A DNA stretch of 64,000 nucleotides from Flavobacteriaceae bacterium (GCA_025800395.1 JAOXRU010000119.1:62001-126000); one strand, 5' to 3'. Counted from the stretch's first letter, positions 26,557-36,616 are shown. Made by a program: numbers and translations. Notes: generated by a model not told the origin, from the sequence alone.

Positions 26557-26794
26557 TACTCTTTCTCTATCGCATATAACAACTCGGTTTTAGTACCCTA
26601 ACACCCAAACTACTTATTGCTGAATATTTACTATAAACGTCATTTTTATTCTTATGTTAGAATTTTCAGTTACTCGTAAAACACTACCATTCACTCGCTA
26701 TAGCTATCTAATTACTAAAAGCAATATATTTTTGTATGTATTTCATTTACTGAATTTTAAATTTACCAACACAAACCTCTAAAACCATATAAAA
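26557..26794. other. Non-coding region before the acidic lipoprotein gene
   Basis: 238 bases of A/T-rich sequence with no plausible gene. The only signal is TATTTTTG at 26727-26734, a -7 type box about 60 bases before the small lipoprotein gene, without a matching TTG at the expected distance. Confidence 0.4.
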
Positions 26795-26980
26795 ATGAAA
26801 AAATTATTTTATTTCCTAACTATGTTTGTTTTCGTTTTCGGTATCACCTCTTGCGAAAATAATAGCACATCTGAAGATGAAAAATTGTATGAAATCAATG
26901 CCACTGGGGACGATGACGGCGATGTAGATACCGGCCCAAGAGAAGATGAGGATGATGAGGATGATGATGGAAGCAACTAA
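26795..26980 (+). CDS. Small acidic lipoprotein
   Basis: A 61-residue protein. The first 20 residues form a lipoprotein signal with a lipobox (FGITSC, Cys20). The mature part of about 40 residues is extremely acidic: it includes DDDGDVDTG, which resembles a single Ca-binding DxDxDG loop, and ends in a run of Asp and Glu. I do not recognise a family. It lies between an orphan LytTR regulator and a TPR histidine kinase, and a strong hairpin follows its stop. It could be a signal-sensing or calcium-binding accessory to the kinase. That is inference from position only. Confidence 0.7.
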   Translation: MKKLFYFLTMFVFVFGITSCENNSTSEDEKLYEINATGDDDGDVDTGPREDEDDEDDDGSN

Positions 26981-27020
26981 TCCAATTATCCGAAACTAAG
27001 ATCTATCAGATAGAATTTTA

Positions 27021-27055
27021 AAAGTCTTAAACTTGAATGTTTAAGACTTTTTTTA
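27021..27055 (+). terminator. Strong terminator-like hairpin in front of the kinase gene
   Basis: AAAGTCTTAAAC (27021-27032) and GTTTAAGACTTT (27039-27050) are perfect complements around TTGAAT, followed by more T. It ends the acidic lipoprotein transcript. It lies only 25 bases before the TTG start of the kinase gene, so it may act as an attenuator for that gene. Confidence 0.9.
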
Positions 27056-27074
27056 TACTTTCATCAAAAAAAAA

Positions 27075-29108
27075 TTGAAGACCTGCCAATTTTTTATCGG
27101 AATCATTTTAGTACCATTGTTTTTGGGCTGCACCAAATCAAACAATTACCAGTCTGCACTCCCTACAAACATCAAAAAAACCAACGACAGCATTTTTGGC
27201 TTGGTAAGGTATAAAGAACGAAAGCGTACCGAAAAAGCGCAGCGGAAGGAAGAAATTAACAAGGCTTTTTTCTTGTTGCAAACAGCCCGCTTGCCAGATA
27301 GCACCAGACAATACCTTCTCAACTCTCTTTCATTGGAAACCACAGATAGATTTCCAAAATTCTTTTTAGAAATCAATGATATGGCCATTTCATTGGCTAA
27401 AAACCAAGGCGATTCCAAGAGTTTAGCAAATTTGTATTGGGATAGAGGCTATTATTATAATAAAGAACGAGACAGCGCATTAAAATACTATTACAAAGCC
27501 AAACAAATATTTCAACAGACCAAAAATACAAAGTTAGAAACTCGCATGGAATTGCGGATTGTCAACATACTCACCGATATTGGAGCTTATAAACTAAGCA
27601 ACCAATATTGTTTCAAAAGTATAGACAAGCTACAATCGAAAGACAATTCTAATCTATTATTCGTATTCTACAATCAGCTTGGCATCAATTACAAAAATCT
27701 TGGGCAATTGGAAATTTCCCGTCAATTTTATCAAAAAGCCCTTTTGCTAGCCCATAATTCGAAGCGAAAAAGCACGACATACAACAATTTGGCCTCTTCT
27801 CTCTTGCTTGAAGGGTCTTATAAAGAAGCGCATCGTTATTTGCTCCTTGCGCTGGCAGACAGCCACAATCTAAAAAACAGCAACTTGCCTTTCCACAAAT
27901 ACCGTGGCAACTTGGGCTTGGCACTATACCACATGGGAAAAAAAGAAGAAGGAGTTTCTCTGTTGAAATCTACTATAGAAGCTATGGATAGTATTTCCAA
28001 CAATGGCGCCAAAGACATCCAAGCAACCAATTTGATTCGTTTGGCAAATATCTACACATCCAACAAAGACACCACACAAGCCATTGCACTTTTAAAAAAA
28101 TCCATTCGGTTTTCTAAGCAAGCCAAAAACCATCGCGACCATATGCATGGTCTTATTCTCCTCTCCAAATTGGACAAAACGAATGGCAATCAGTATTTTG
28201 AAGATTATAGAAAAACAGAAGATAGCATCAACGAAGCCAATGATAGCACCCTATCCCATTTTAACAGAATTCGCTACGAAACGGATCAAATTATAGCCAA
28301 AAACGAAGTGCTCACCGAAAGGGTTCTTTTGTTTATTCTTATTGCAATTTTACTTGCTGTATTGAGCCTATCTATCTATTACTATTTGGGGCAAAAAGCA
28401 AAAAATACCAAGCTCCGCTTAGAAAAAGAACAACAAGAGAGCAGCCAAGAAATCTACAAACTACTACTGGCACAACAATACAAGTTTGAAGAGGGAAAAG
28501 CCTTAGAGAAAAAACGAATATCCGAAGAATTACACGATGGGGTACTAGGACGCTTGTTTGGCACCAGATTGAGTTTGGGCGTACTAAATAGCAGCAATAG
28601 CGAAGACGCAGAAAAGAAACGGCAACTTTTTATAGAGGAGATCAAAAACATCGAAGAAGACATTAGAAACATTTCCCATGACCTAAGCAATAAGTTTGAA
28701 GCCCCAGAAATAGATTTTGCACAATTCCTACGCAAATACCTAGAAACCAACTGTGAAGCAGCCAATATACATCTTACATTTCACAATGATGTGAATATCG
28801 ATTGGCAAAAAATTGATGGTCATACCAAAATTAACCTATATCGTATTCTACAGGAAGCCAATAAAAACACCATTAAATATGCAAACGCCAAAACATTTAA
28901 AGTAGCTTTTTCGAAAAAAGAGTCGTATATTTCTCTTGTCGTTTCTGATGATGGCCATGGCTATGATGTAAAACAACAATCCAAAGGAATCGGATTAAAA
29001 AACATGAAGAGTCGCGTAAAAAAAATTGGAGGCAGTTTAACCATACAAAGCAGCGCAGCAAAAGGTACGGCACTAACTATTGTAATTTCTAAAATTCCTA
29101 ATACATGA
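27075..29108 (+). CDS. TPR-containing sensor histidine kinase (HisKA_3 type), lipoprotein-like N-terminus
   Basis: A 677-residue protein starting at TTG 27075. No in-frame ATG precedes it, and the TTG start gives a good lipoprotein-like signal MKTCQFFIGIILVPLFLGC. Residues of about 30-400 are tetratricopeptide-like repeats (ANLYWDRGYYYNKERDSALKYYYKAK, FYNQLGINYKNLGQLEISRQFYQKAL). One transmembrane segment lies near 420-442. The cytoplasmic part has the H-box EKKRISEELHDGVLGR with His487 and a HATPase_c domain (LYRILQEANKNTIKYA, VVSDDGHGY, GIGLKNMKSR). It phosphorylates the regulator encoded next, whose ATG overlaps its stop by 4 bases (ATGA). A lipid-anchored start combined with an internal TM segment is unusual, so the signal may simply be uncleaved. 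Confidence 0.9.
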   Translation: MKTCQFFIGIILVPLFLGCTKSNNYQSALPTNIKKTNDSIFGLVRYKERKRTEKAQRKEEINKAFFLLQTARLPDSTRQYLLNSLSLETTDRFPKFFLEINDMAISLAKNQGDSKSLANLYWDRGYYYNKERDSALKYYYKAKQIFQQTKNTKLETRMELRIVNILTDIGAYKLSNQYCFKSIDKLQSKDNSNLLFVFYNQLGINYKNLGQLEISRQFYQKALLLAHNSKRKSTTYNNLASSLLLEGSYKEAHRYLLLALADSHNLKNSNLPFHKYRGNLGLALYHMGKKEEGVSLLKSTIEAMDSISNNGAKDIQATNLIRLANIYTSNKDTTQAIALLKKSIRFSKQAKNHRDHMHGLILLSKLDKTNGNQYFEDYRKTEDSINEANDSTLSHFNRIRYETDQIIAKNEVLTERVLLFILIAILLAVLSLSIYYYLGQKAKNTKLRLEKEQQESSQEIYKLLLAQQYKFEEGKALEKKRISEELHDGVLGRLFGTRLSLGVLNSSNSEDAEKKRQLFIEEIKNIEEDIRNISHDLSNKFEAPEIDFAQFLRKYLETNCEAANIHLTFHNDVNIDWQKIDGHTKINLYRILQEANKNTIKYANAKTFKVAFSKKESYISLVVSDDGHGYDVKQQSKGIGLKNMKSRVKKIGGSLTIQSSAAKGTALTIVISKIPNT

Positions 29109-29779
29109 CCCACAAAGTTCGCGTCCTGATAGTTGACGATCATCCAATGATAGTAGAAGGCTACAAAAATGCGCTCTTGCATTCTAAGTCCTCTGATCGC
29201 ATTCAACAAATAGATACCGCTTTTAATTGCGACAACGCCTTACTATTGATTGAAGAAGCTGCCACAAAAAACCAAAACTATGAGGTGCTTTTTTTAGACA
29301 TTAGCTTACCTGCATCCAAAGATGGAAAAATACTGTCGGGAGAAGATTTGGGAATTAAAGCCAAAGAGATTTCACCCAATAGTCGCATCATCATCCTCAC
29401 TATGCTCAATGATAATTTTCGACTCAATAGCATTCTCAAAAACGTTGACCCAGATGGTTTTCTCATAAAAACTGATGTGACCTCCGACGAATTGGTAACT
29501 GCCTTCGAAACTGTTCTTCACAGACCGCCATATTATAGCAGCACTATTAGCTCTCTTCTACGCAAGCAAATCACCAACGATTTTGTATTGGATGATATCA
29601 ACAGACAAATCTTGCATCAAATATCTATTGGAACTAAAGTAAAAGATATTCCCAATTTTGTAGACAGCTCTATCGCCTCCGTAGAAAGGAGAAAAAGACA
29701 GTTAAAAAAGCTTTTCAAGGTAGAGAAAGACGACGATCGAGCCCTTATTGAAAAGGCAAAAGAACGTGGGTTTGTATAG
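29105..29779 (+). CDS. NarL/LuxR-type response regulator, partner of the TPR kinase
   Basis: A 224-residue regulator. The receiver domain shows VRVLIVDDHPMIVEGY (acidic pair), VLFLDISLPA with phosphoacceptor Asp65, IIILTML and FLIKTD with the conserved Lys. The C-terminal region (about 160-224) is a helical DNA-binding domain: NRQILHQISIGTKVKDIPNFVDSS followed by IASVERRKRQLKKLF. It resembles the LuxR HTH but is divergent, with VERRKRQL where the recognition helix of the usual GerE type carries TVxxHxxNI. The gene is translationally coupled to the kinase gene (ATGA overlap). Target genes are not evident. Confidence 0.9.
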   Translation: MTHKVRVLIVDDHPMIVEGYKNALLHSKSSDRIQQIDTAFNCDNALLLIEEAATKNQNYEVLFLDISLPASKDGKILSGEDLGIKAKEISPNSRIIILTMLNDNFRLNSILKNVDPDGFLIKTDVTSDELVTAFETVLHRPPYYSSTISSLLRKQITNDFVLDDINRQILHQISIGTKVKDIPNFVDSSIASVERRKRQLKKLFKVEKDDDRALIEKAKERGFV

Positions 29780-29947
29780 GCTCATAGCTGTAACTCACTG
29801 TTAATTAGCAACCAATATCTTGTTAAAATTTGTTTTTTTTTCATTTCTGGCTATGGTGTTATAATTTTTTTTCTTAATTTTACTACTAAATGCATAGGAT
29901 ATTGTAGACTATCTTATACATTATGTAGAATTAACCATAACCAAAAA

Positions 29948-30619
29948 ATGATTAAAGAATCTTCTATTAAGATTTCTTACTACGATGTAGTAGGGATATC
30001 TAACCATTCTTTCAATCGGTTCAAAAGACTGGACGCTTTCCAATATGAGCTAAACAACTATTATAGCTCCATTATTAGAAAGAGAGCGGGCGGCGTTACT
30101 CCGCAGATTCACGATCTATTTATTGAAATTTCAATCCCTCAGACCTTAGCAAATTCATTAGCTTCGGGTTCCTCTTCACAGTTTAGCAAGCTAAATTTCG
30201 TCATTCAGCCATTTATAAAGGCTTATCGCGAATTTAAAAAGGCAAACCCTCAAGTGGATATCGAAGAGCTAATCATTGCTTTTGAGGATTGTAGCATCAT
30301 CGTAGACCGTGTTTGCCCTCACAGTATTTACAATCAATTGGAAAATTTAATCGACGGTATTTCCGAAAACTACCATCTCATGACTGGCTGTAATTCGGGG
30401 CAGATTTTTGAAATTTTTATTCCAGTGTACGACCAACCAGTGACTAGCATCAAAGCAGTAAGCCAATTGCTCGAACCTCTCCAAATCAACAGTAGTAACG
30501 ACCAAACAGATTATTACAATTATTGGGGCATCTATTTTGATACCCAGGACAATTGTGCTGTTTTGGATCTAAAAAACAAAAAACTTACATCGGATATTCT
30601 TCAACCGCAATTTCTGTAA
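29948..30619 (+). CDS. Protein of unknown function
   Basis: A 223-residue protein that I cannot assign. There is no signal peptide or membrane segment. It begins MIKESSIKISYYDVVGISN. Notable are KRAGGVTPQIHDLFIEISIP, EELIIAFEDCSIIVDRVCPHS, MTGCNSGQIFEIFIP and a C-terminal stretch NYWGIYFDTQDNCAVLDLKNK. Alternating hydrophobic strands and helices suggest a compact alpha/beta cytoplasmic protein. It follows the two-component pair by 168 bases on the same strand and has its own shared terminator. It could be a target or accessory of that system, but nothing in the sequence proves it. Confidence 0.7.
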   Translation: MIKESSIKISYYDVVGISNHSFNRFKRLDAFQYELNNYYSSIIRKRAGGVTPQIHDLFIEISIPQTLANSLASGSSSQFSKLNFVIQPFIKAYREFKKANPQVDIEELIIAFEDCSIIVDRVCPHSIYNQLENLIDGISENYHLMTGCNSGQIFEIFIPVYDQPVTSIKAVSQLLEPLQINSSNDQTDYYNYWGIYFDTQDNCAVLDLKNKKLTSDILQPQFL

Positions 30620-30638
30620 GTAAAGACATTTTTGTCCA

Positions 30639-30679
30639 ATAAAAAAGTCGTTTCGAAAATTCGAAACGACTTTTTTATT
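30639..30679. terminator. Bidirectional terminator
   Basis: A long hairpin, AATAAAAAAGTCGTTTCGA paired with its exact reverse complement around a loop of a few A residues. It has an A-run on the left and a T-run on the right and separates the unknown plus-strand gene from the minus-strand glyA. Confidence 0.9.
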
Positions 30680-30714
30680 GGATTATACCATTTAAAATTA
30701 CTGGTATTACTTGT

Positions 30715-31989
30715 TTAGGATTTGAATAAAGGGCGATGCGACATCATTGCATGAACCTTTTCTCCTATTGCTTCTATTTTTTGCTCCTCATCTATATTGC
30801 AGATCACTTCATCTACCAAGCTTACAAGGGCTTCCATATCACTTTCCACCAATCCTCGGGTAGTTGCTGCGGCAGTACCTATGCGAATACCACTAGTCAC
30901 AAATGGGCTTTTATCATCAAAAGGCACCATATTTTTGTTTACTGTAATATCGGCCTTACCCAATGTTTCCTCCGCCAATTTCCCCGAAACATTTTTGTTT
31001 CTTAGGTCTATTAGCATCATATGATTATCTGTGCCTCCGGAAATAATATGAAAGTCTTTGGCAACAAATGCCGCTGCCATTGCTTTGGCATTTTTTTGAA
31101 CCTGAATAACATAGTGTAAATAATCATCTGTAAGTGCCTCCCCAAATGCAATGGCTTTGGCTGCGATGATATGCTCCAATGGTCCACCTTGATTTCCTGG
31201 AAAAACAGCACTATCTAGCAAACCAGACATTTTTCTAAGTGCGCCACTTTTTAGTGTAATTCCAAATGGATTCTCAAAATTCTCTCCCATCATTATCATA
31301 CCACCTCTAGGTCCTCTTAGAGTTTTGTGCGTGGTAGTGGTTACAATATGACAATGTGGTAATGGATCGTTTAACAAGCCCTTGGCAATAAGACCAGCCG
31401 GATGGGAAATATCGGCAAGAAGTATGGCTCCTACCCCATCAGCAATCTCTCTAAACTTTACAAAATCCATATCTCTAGAATATGCAGACGCCCCAGCTAT
31501 AATCAGTTTGGGCTTTTCTTTATCAGCCATCTCCGCTACATGATCGTAGTTTATCCTACCAGTTTCTCTGTCTACACCATAGAAGCTTGGCTGATACAAT
31601 TTACCCGAAAAATTTACTGGAGAACCATGGGTAAGGTGCCCGCCATGGGATAAGTCAAATCCCAATATTTTGTCTCCGGGTTTCAAACAAGCAGCAAAAA
31701 CAGCCGTGTTTGCCTGTGAACCACTATGTGGCTGTACGTTTACATAAGCAGCATTAAATAAAGTCTTTGCTCTTTCTATGGCTAGTTTTTCTACTACGTC
31801 TACTACTTCGCATCCACCATAATAACGCTTGCCAGGATATCCTTCGGCATATTTGTTGGTCAATACAGAACCCGCTGCTTCCATCACTTGGTCGCTGACA
31901 AAATTCTCAGATGCGATCAATTCTACGCCATTGATTTGACGTTCTTTTTCTTCTTGTATTAATTCAAAAATTTGTGAATCTCTTTCCAT
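30715..31989 (-). CDS. glyA: Serine hydroxymethyltransferase
   Basis: A PLP enzyme interconverting serine and glycine with tetrahydrofolate. The frame extends to 32016, but ATG at 31987-31989 ([18 protein letters not shown]) matches the usual N-terminus, giving 424 residues; a second ATG lies directly in front of it. Motifs are [61 protein letters not shown] and the PLP lysine in [14 protein letters not shown]. The length fits. The gene is divergent from fahA. A TATTTTTG box on the minus strand at 32014-32021 may be its -7 element. Confidence 0.97.
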   Translation of the reverse strand: MERDSQIFELIQEEKERQINGVELIASENFVSDQVMEAAGSVLTNKYAEGYPGKRYYGGCEVVDVVEKLAIERAKTLFNAAYVNVQPHSGSQANTAVFAACLKPGDKILGFDLSHGGHLTHGSPVNFSGKLYQPSFYGVDRETGRINYDHVAEMADKEKPKLIIAGASAYSRDMDFVKFREIADGVGAILLADISHPAGLIAKGLLNDPLPHCHIVTTTTHKTLRGPRGGMIMMGENFENPFGITLKSGALRKMSGLLDSAVFPGNQGGPLEHIIAAKAIAFGEALTDDYLHYVIQVQKNAKAMAAAFVAKDFHIISGGTDNHMMLIDLRNKNVSGKLAEETLGKADITVNKNMVPFDDKSPFVTSGIRIGTAAATTRGLVESDMEALVSLVDEVICNIDEEQKIEAIGEKVHAMMSHRPLFKS

Positions 31990-32054
31990 CATAAGCTTTG
32001 AAAGTTTAGTCCTCAAAAATAATCAATTGCGCCTATTTAATAATAAGAAAATAA

Positions 32055-32062
32055 TATATTTG
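32055..32062 (+). promoter_or_regulatory. -7 type box upstream of fahA
   Basis: TATATTTG matches TAnnTTTG exactly and lies 38 bases before the fahA ATG. The nearest upstream TTG is 25 bases away, longer than the usual spacer, so the -33 element is unsure. Confidence 0.4.
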
Positions 32063-32100
32063 ACAAAAATTAATTAACACGATTAAAATAGTATTATAAT

Positions 32101-33387
32101 ATGCCTAAAATCACAAATAACCCAGATAGAAAATCGTGGATAGAAGTTTCGTCTACCTCCGATTTTCCGATTCAAAATATTCCTTTTGGTGTTTTCCTTA
32201 CACCAGACGATATTATTACGATAGGGACACGCATAGGTGATTGCGCTATAGACTTGGGAGCACTGCACCAATTAGGTTATTTCGAAGGCATCCCACTGAC
32301 CGATGATATCTTCTTACAAGACACCTTAAACGATTTCATTTCCGATGGCAAAAAAACCTGGAGATTGGTTCGAAATCGTATTGGAGATATTTTTGATAGT
32401 GAAAACAACAAGTTGCGAGACAATGAAGCACATCGAGAACGCATTCTTTTTCATTTATCTGAAGTAGAAATGCAATTACCTGTACAAATAGGCGACTATA
32501 CCGATTTTTATTCTAGCAAAGAACACGCTACCAACGTCGGCAGCATGTTTAGAGATCCAGAAAATGCGCTTATGCCCAACTGGCTGCATCTACCTGTAGC
32601 CTATCACGGCAGAAGTAGTTCTATCATCCCTTCAGGTATTCCTATTCATCGTCCCAATGGGCAAACCATTTCTCCCAATGCGGAGTTTCCAGTTTTTGGA
32701 CCATCCCAACGTGTAGATTTCGAATTAGAAATGGCCTTTATCACTACAGATGCCAATGTGCTCGGTGAGCCTATTTCTATAGACAAAGCAGAGGACTTTA
32801 TATTTGGACTCGTTTTGTTTAACGATTGGAGTGCAAGAGATATTCAAAAATGGGAATATGTGCCATTAGGCCCGTTTTTAGCCAAGAACTTTGCCTCCTC
32901 TATCTCTCCTTGGATCGTCACTTTGGATGCGCTAGAGCCATATCGCGTAGCAACACCAGATCCTGTAAAACCGCAGTTAGATTATTTACAATACCAAGGA
33001 GATAAAAGTTTTGATATCCAATTGGAGGTAGCCATACAACCAGAAAATAGTGAAGAAAAAGTAGTATGTAAGTCCAACTTCAAACATATGTATTGGAATA
33101 TGGCACAACAACTTGCGCACCATACTGTAAATGGATGCCCAGTCAAATCGGGAGACATGATGGGAAGTGGCACCCTCTCCGGAAAAACTTCAGATAGTTA
33201 TGGCTCTATGTTGGAGCTCAGCTGGGGAGGCAAAAATCCCATACCCATGCCAGATGGCACAGAACGCACCTTTATAAACGACAATGATACCGTTGTTTTA
33301 AGAGGATTTTGTAATAATGGTAGCTCCCGTATTGGATTTGGAGAGGTCAGCACCAAAGTACTTCCAGCGATAAAATACCAAAAATAA
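32101..33387 (+). CDS. fahA: Fumarylacetoacetase
   Basis: A 428-residue hydrolase that splits fumarylacetoacetate into fumarate and acetoacetate, the last step of tyrosine degradation. The N-terminal FAA_hydrolase_N-like domain begins SWIEVSSTSDFPIQNIPFGVF. The catalytic domain shows DFYSSKEHATNVG, LPVAYHGRSSSIIPSG, VDFELEMAFI with the metal-binding Glu pair, VLFNDWSARDIQKWEYVPLGPF and MMGSGTLSGK. These match eukaryotic and bacterial FAH of about 420 residues. Other genes of the homogentisate pathway (hmgA, hppD) are not in the window. The stop abuts the convergent ytxJ stop. Confidence 0.95.
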   Translation: MPKITNNPDRKSWIEVSSTSDFPIQNIPFGVFLTPDDIITIGTRIGDCAIDLGALHQLGYFEGIPLTDDIFLQDTLNDFISDGKKTWRLVRNRIGDIFDSENNKLRDNEAHRERILFHLSEVEMQLPVQIGDYTDFYSSKEHATNVGSMFRDPENALMPNWLHLPVAYHGRSSSIIPSGIPIHRPNGQTISPNAEFPVFGPSQRVDFELEMAFITTDANVLGEPISIDKAEDFIFGLVLFNDWSARDIQKWEYVPLGPFLAKNFASSISPWIVTLDALEPYRVATPDPVKPQLDYLQYQGDKSFDIQLEVAIQPENSEEKVVCKSNFKHMYWNMAQQLAHHTVNGCPVKSGDMMGSGTLSGKTSDSYGSMLELSWGGKNPIPMPDGTERTFINDNDTVVLRGFCNNGSSRIGFGEVSTKVLPAIKYQK

Positions 33388-33774
33388 TTAGCGATATTTC
33401 TCCAAAGGAATATCGTTGATAGCACCATGGGAAGCGTGAAATATAACGCTTCCTTTTTTTATGCATAGCAGTTGTGGCGATTCGTGTCTCACACCAAAAA
33501 TACTTGCCAATTCATTGGATAATGGTCGATTGGCAAATATATCTAAAAAGTAAAAATCTACCGATCCCTCCAATTCTTTGTTTTGGCTTTCGAACTGCCG
33601 CAATACCATACGAGATATTCCGCAACTTGTAGAATGTTTGAAAATTACTTGCGACCGATCTTTAGAATCATTAACTATTGCTTGAAGCTGATCCATCAGG
33701 CGAAGTTCTTTCCAAGGAAAGGACTCTTTTGGCGTATTAGGTTGACTTGTAAAGATATTATTAAAAAAACCCAT
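33388..33774 (-). CDS. ytxJ: Bacilliredoxin-like monothiol protein YtxJ
   Basis: A small thioredoxin-fold protein. ATG at 33772-33774 (MGFFNNIF) is preferred over an upstream GTG, giving 128 residues. The typical motif KHSTSCGISRMVLRQF carries one Cys instead of a CxxC pair, as in the bacillithiol-system protein YtxJ. DFYFLDIFANRPLSNELASIFGV and HESPQLLCIKKGSVIFHASHG complete the fold, with the cis-Pro in ESPQ. The family is linked to bacillithiol de-protection of proteins, so the organism probably makes bacillithiol. It is a lone gene convergent with fahA and divergent from clpB. Confidence 0.88.
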   Translation of the reverse strand: MGFFNNIFTSQPNTPKESFPWKELRLMDQLQAIVNDSKDRSQVIFKHSTSCGISRMVLRQFESQNKELEGSVDFYFLDIFANRPLSNELASIFGVRHESPQLLCIKKGSVIFHASHGAINDIPLEKYR

Positions 33775-33902
33775 GGGCACTTTTTTTGTAAAATTAGGAA
33801 ACTTATGTCAAAAGGTCAGCAAATATATGATTTTTCACGACAAAATGACGGATTATGCGCTATGGTATGCAAATTGAAACCTCATTCAAAAAAACAAGAC
33901 TT

Positions 33903-36509
33903 ATGAATTTTAATAATTATACCATCAAATCTCAAGAAGCAGTTCAGGCTGCGCAGCAAATTGCGCAGGACATGCAACACTCTCAAATAGAACCAGAACA
34001 CCTCTACAAAGGCATCAGCCAAGTAGACGAAAATGTTCTCCCCTTTGTGCTAAAAAAATTGGGAATTCAACCAAAGCTGGTTGCCCAACTTTTGGACGCA
34101 ACTTTAAACAGCTTCTCCAAAGTGAGCCAATCTGAACTTATGCTCGCTCGAGAAACAGCAAGCGTATTTAACCGAGCAAACAGTTTGGCTCAAAAAAATG
34201 GCGATAGTTTTGTGTCTTTGCCTCATATCGTTTTGGCGATTTTTGAATCCAAAAGTAAGATATCACAGATACTAAAAGATCAAGGAATCGATAAAAAAAG
34301 CCTAGAATCAGCTATACAAGAATTGCAAAAAGGAGAAAAAGTGCATTCTGCATCTGCCGAGGAAACCTATAATTCTCTTCAAAAATATGCCAAAGACCTC
34401 AACAAATTGGCCACAGATGGAAAACTAGATCCGGTGATCGGTAGAGACGAAGAAATCCGTAGAATTTTGCAAATTCTTTCTCGACGCACAAAAAACAATC
34501 CCATTTTGGTAGGAGAGCCAGGCACAGGAAAAACCGCTATAGCCGAAGGATTGGCGCACCGCATCATACAAGGTGACGTACCTGAAAACCTAAAAGACAA
34601 GCGCATTTTTGCTTTAGATATGGGAGCGCTGATTGCTGGTGCCAAATACAAAGGAGAATTTGAAGAACGCCTCAAATCGGTTATCAAAGAGGTCACTACC
34701 AGCAACGGAGACATTGTATTATTTATAGACGAAATTCACACTTTGGTTGGTGCTGGAGGCGGAGAAGGTGCTATGGATGCCGCCAATATTTTAAAGCCAG
34801 CATTGGCCAGAGGAGAACTAAGAGCCATTGGCGCTACCACTCTAGACGAATACCAAAAATACTTTGAGAAAGACAAGGCCCTGGAAAGGCGATTTCAAAA
34901 AGTAATGGTAGATGAACCTGATACCGAAAGTGCGATTTCGATTTTGCGCGGTATCAAAGAAAAATACGAAGCCCACCACAAGGTGCAAATAAAAGACAGC
35001 GCAGTAATCAGTGCTGTGGAATTGTCCCAACGTTATATTACCAATCGTTTTTTGCCAGACAAGGCCATCGATCTGATGGATGAGGCAGCTTCCAAACTTC
35101 GTATGGAGATCAACTCCAAACCAGAAGAACTGGATGTGCTCGACAGAAAAATAATGCAATTGGAAATTGAAATTGAAGCCATTAAAAGGGAAAAAGACAC
35201 TGCAAAATTAAAGTTATTGCAAAGCGAATTGGCCAATTTTAAAGAACAGAGAAACACCATAAACGCCAAATGGGTAAGCGAAAAAGAACTGATCGAAAGA
35301 GTACAAAACAGCAAGCAAGAAATCGAGAACTACAAGCTAGAAGCCGAACAAGCAGAGCGCAATGGTGATTTTGGTAAGGTTGCAGAACTTCGCTACGGCA
35401 AAATAAAAGATACCCAGAGCAAGCTTGAAATCCTACAAAAGGAATTGGCACAACAAGGAGAAGACGCCTTGGTAAAAGAGGTAGTGACCGAAGATGATAT
35501 CGCAGAAGTGGTTGGTAAATGGACTGGAATTCCAGTAAGTAAGATGCTGCAAAGCGAAAAGGAAAAACTTTTGGTTTTGGAGCACCAATTGCACAAGCGC
35601 GTGGTAGGACAAGATGAAGCAATAGAGGCAGTAAGTGATGCTATTCGACGTAGTCGTGCTGGATTGCAAGACGCAAAAAAACCAATAGGCTCCTTTTTAT
35701 TTTTGGGAACCACGGGAGTGGGAAAAACAGAATTGGCCAAAACCTTAGCTGCTTATTTGTTTGATGATGAAAATGCCATTACTCGTATAGATATGAGCGA
35801 ATACCAAGAAAAACACGCTGTAAGCAGATTGGTGGGAGCGCCTCCCGGATATGTAGGCTATGACGAAGGAGGACAGCTTACAGAAGCAGTAAGGCGCAAA
35901 CCCTATTCGGTTGTTTTGTTGGATGAAATCGAAAAAGCGCATCCCGATACTTTTAATATCCTCTTACAAGTGTTGGACGAAGGCAGACTAACCGACAACA
36001 AAGGAAGGCTGGCCGATTTTAAAAATACCATCATCATCATGACCTCTAATATAGGTAGTGCCATCATACAAGAAAAATTTGAGAATATTCCAGATCCAGA
36101 AACTGCCATGGAAGCAGCAAAAATCGAAGTGCTTGGATTGTTGAAAAAATCGGTACGTCCCGAGTTTTTGAATAGAATAAATGACGTTACCATGTTTAGC
36201 CCTCTTAGCAAAGAGGACATCCGCAAAATCGTGGAAATTCAATTCAAAAATCTCAGCAAAATGGTGAGTCTACAAGGTATAACTTTAGATGCTACACCAG
36301 ATGCCATAGCACATATAGCCGAACTGGGATACCAGCCCGAATACGGAGCCAGACCCATCAAGCGAAGCATGCAAAAAGAAGTGCTAAATGAGCTGTCCAA
36401 ACAAATTCTAAAAGGAAGCATAAAAACAGATAGTATCATATTAATAGATGTTTTTGATGGCCAAATGGTCTTTCGCAATCAAAATGATCTGATCAAACAA
36501 ACTAACTAG
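33903..36509 (+). CDS. clpB: ATP-dependent protein disaggregase ClpB
   Basis: A Hsp100 hexamer subunit that, with DnaK, resolves protein aggregates. The ATG at 33903 ([19 protein letters not shown]) matches the ClpB start, giving 868 residues; an upstream extension to 33855 is unlikely. In order: Clp N-domain (1-150), AAA1 with Walker A GEPGTGKT and Walker [10 protein letters not shown], the coiled-coil M-domain (about 400-525, rich in Glu/Lys), and AAA2 with [20 protein letters not shown] and the ClpB_D2-small domain. The M-domain separates ClpB from ClpA/ClpC. No CIRCE-like or other heat-shock operator was seen. A non-coding repeat and a hairpin follow. Confidence 0.97.
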   Translation: MNFNNYTIKSQEAVQAAQQIAQDMQHSQIEPEHLYKGISQVDENVLPFVLKKLGIQPKLVAQLLDATLNSFSKVSQSELMLARETASVFNRANSLAQKNGDSFVSLPHIVLAIFESKSKISQILKDQGIDKKSLESAIQELQKGEKVHSASAEETYNSLQKYAKDLNKLATDGKLDPVIGRDEEIRRILQILSRRTKNNPILVGEPGTGKTAIAEGLAHRIIQGDVPENLKDKRIFALDMGALIAGAKYKGEFEERLKSVIKEVTTSNGDIVLFIDEIHTLVGAGGGEGAMDAANILKPALARGELRAIGATTLDEYQKYFEKDKALERRFQKVMVDEPDTESAISILRGIKEKYEAHHKVQIKDSAVISAVELSQRYITNRFLPDKAIDLMDEAASKLRMEINSKPEELDVLDRKIMQLEIEIEAIKREKDTAKLKLLQSELANFKEQRNTINAKWVSEKELIERVQNSKQEIENYKLEAEQAERNGDFGKVAELRYGKIKDTQSKLEILQKELAQQGEDALVKEVVTEDDIAEVVGKWTGIPVSKMLQSEKEKLLVLEHQLHKRVVGQDEAIEAVSDAIRRSRAGLQDAKKPIGSFLFLGTTGVGKTELAKTLAAYLFDDENAITRIDMSEYQEKHAVSRLVGAPPGYVGYDEGGQLTEAVRRKPYSVVLLDEIEKAHPDTFNILLQVLDEGRLTDNKGRLADFKNTIIIMTSNIGSAIIQEKFENIPDPETAMEAAKIEVLGLLKKSVRPEFLNRINDVTMFSPLSKEDIRKIVEIQFKNLSKMVSLQGITLDATPDAIAHIAELGYQPEYGARPIKRSMQKEVLNELSKQILKGSIKTDSIILIDVFDGQMVFRNQNDLIKQTN

Positions 36510-36616
36510 AGGTATTTTCCTACCATAATTTCAGTTCATTACAACATTTTTGAGAGTTTTTACAACATTATTTCGAATGTTGACAACAAAAATGCTGGTT
36601 AGGTAGGAAATCTCTT

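Noticed and set aside
30639-30679. Long hairpin as a small RNA or operator
   Set aside because: It has an A-run on one side and a T-run on the other and sits between two convergent gene ends, so terminator is sufficient.
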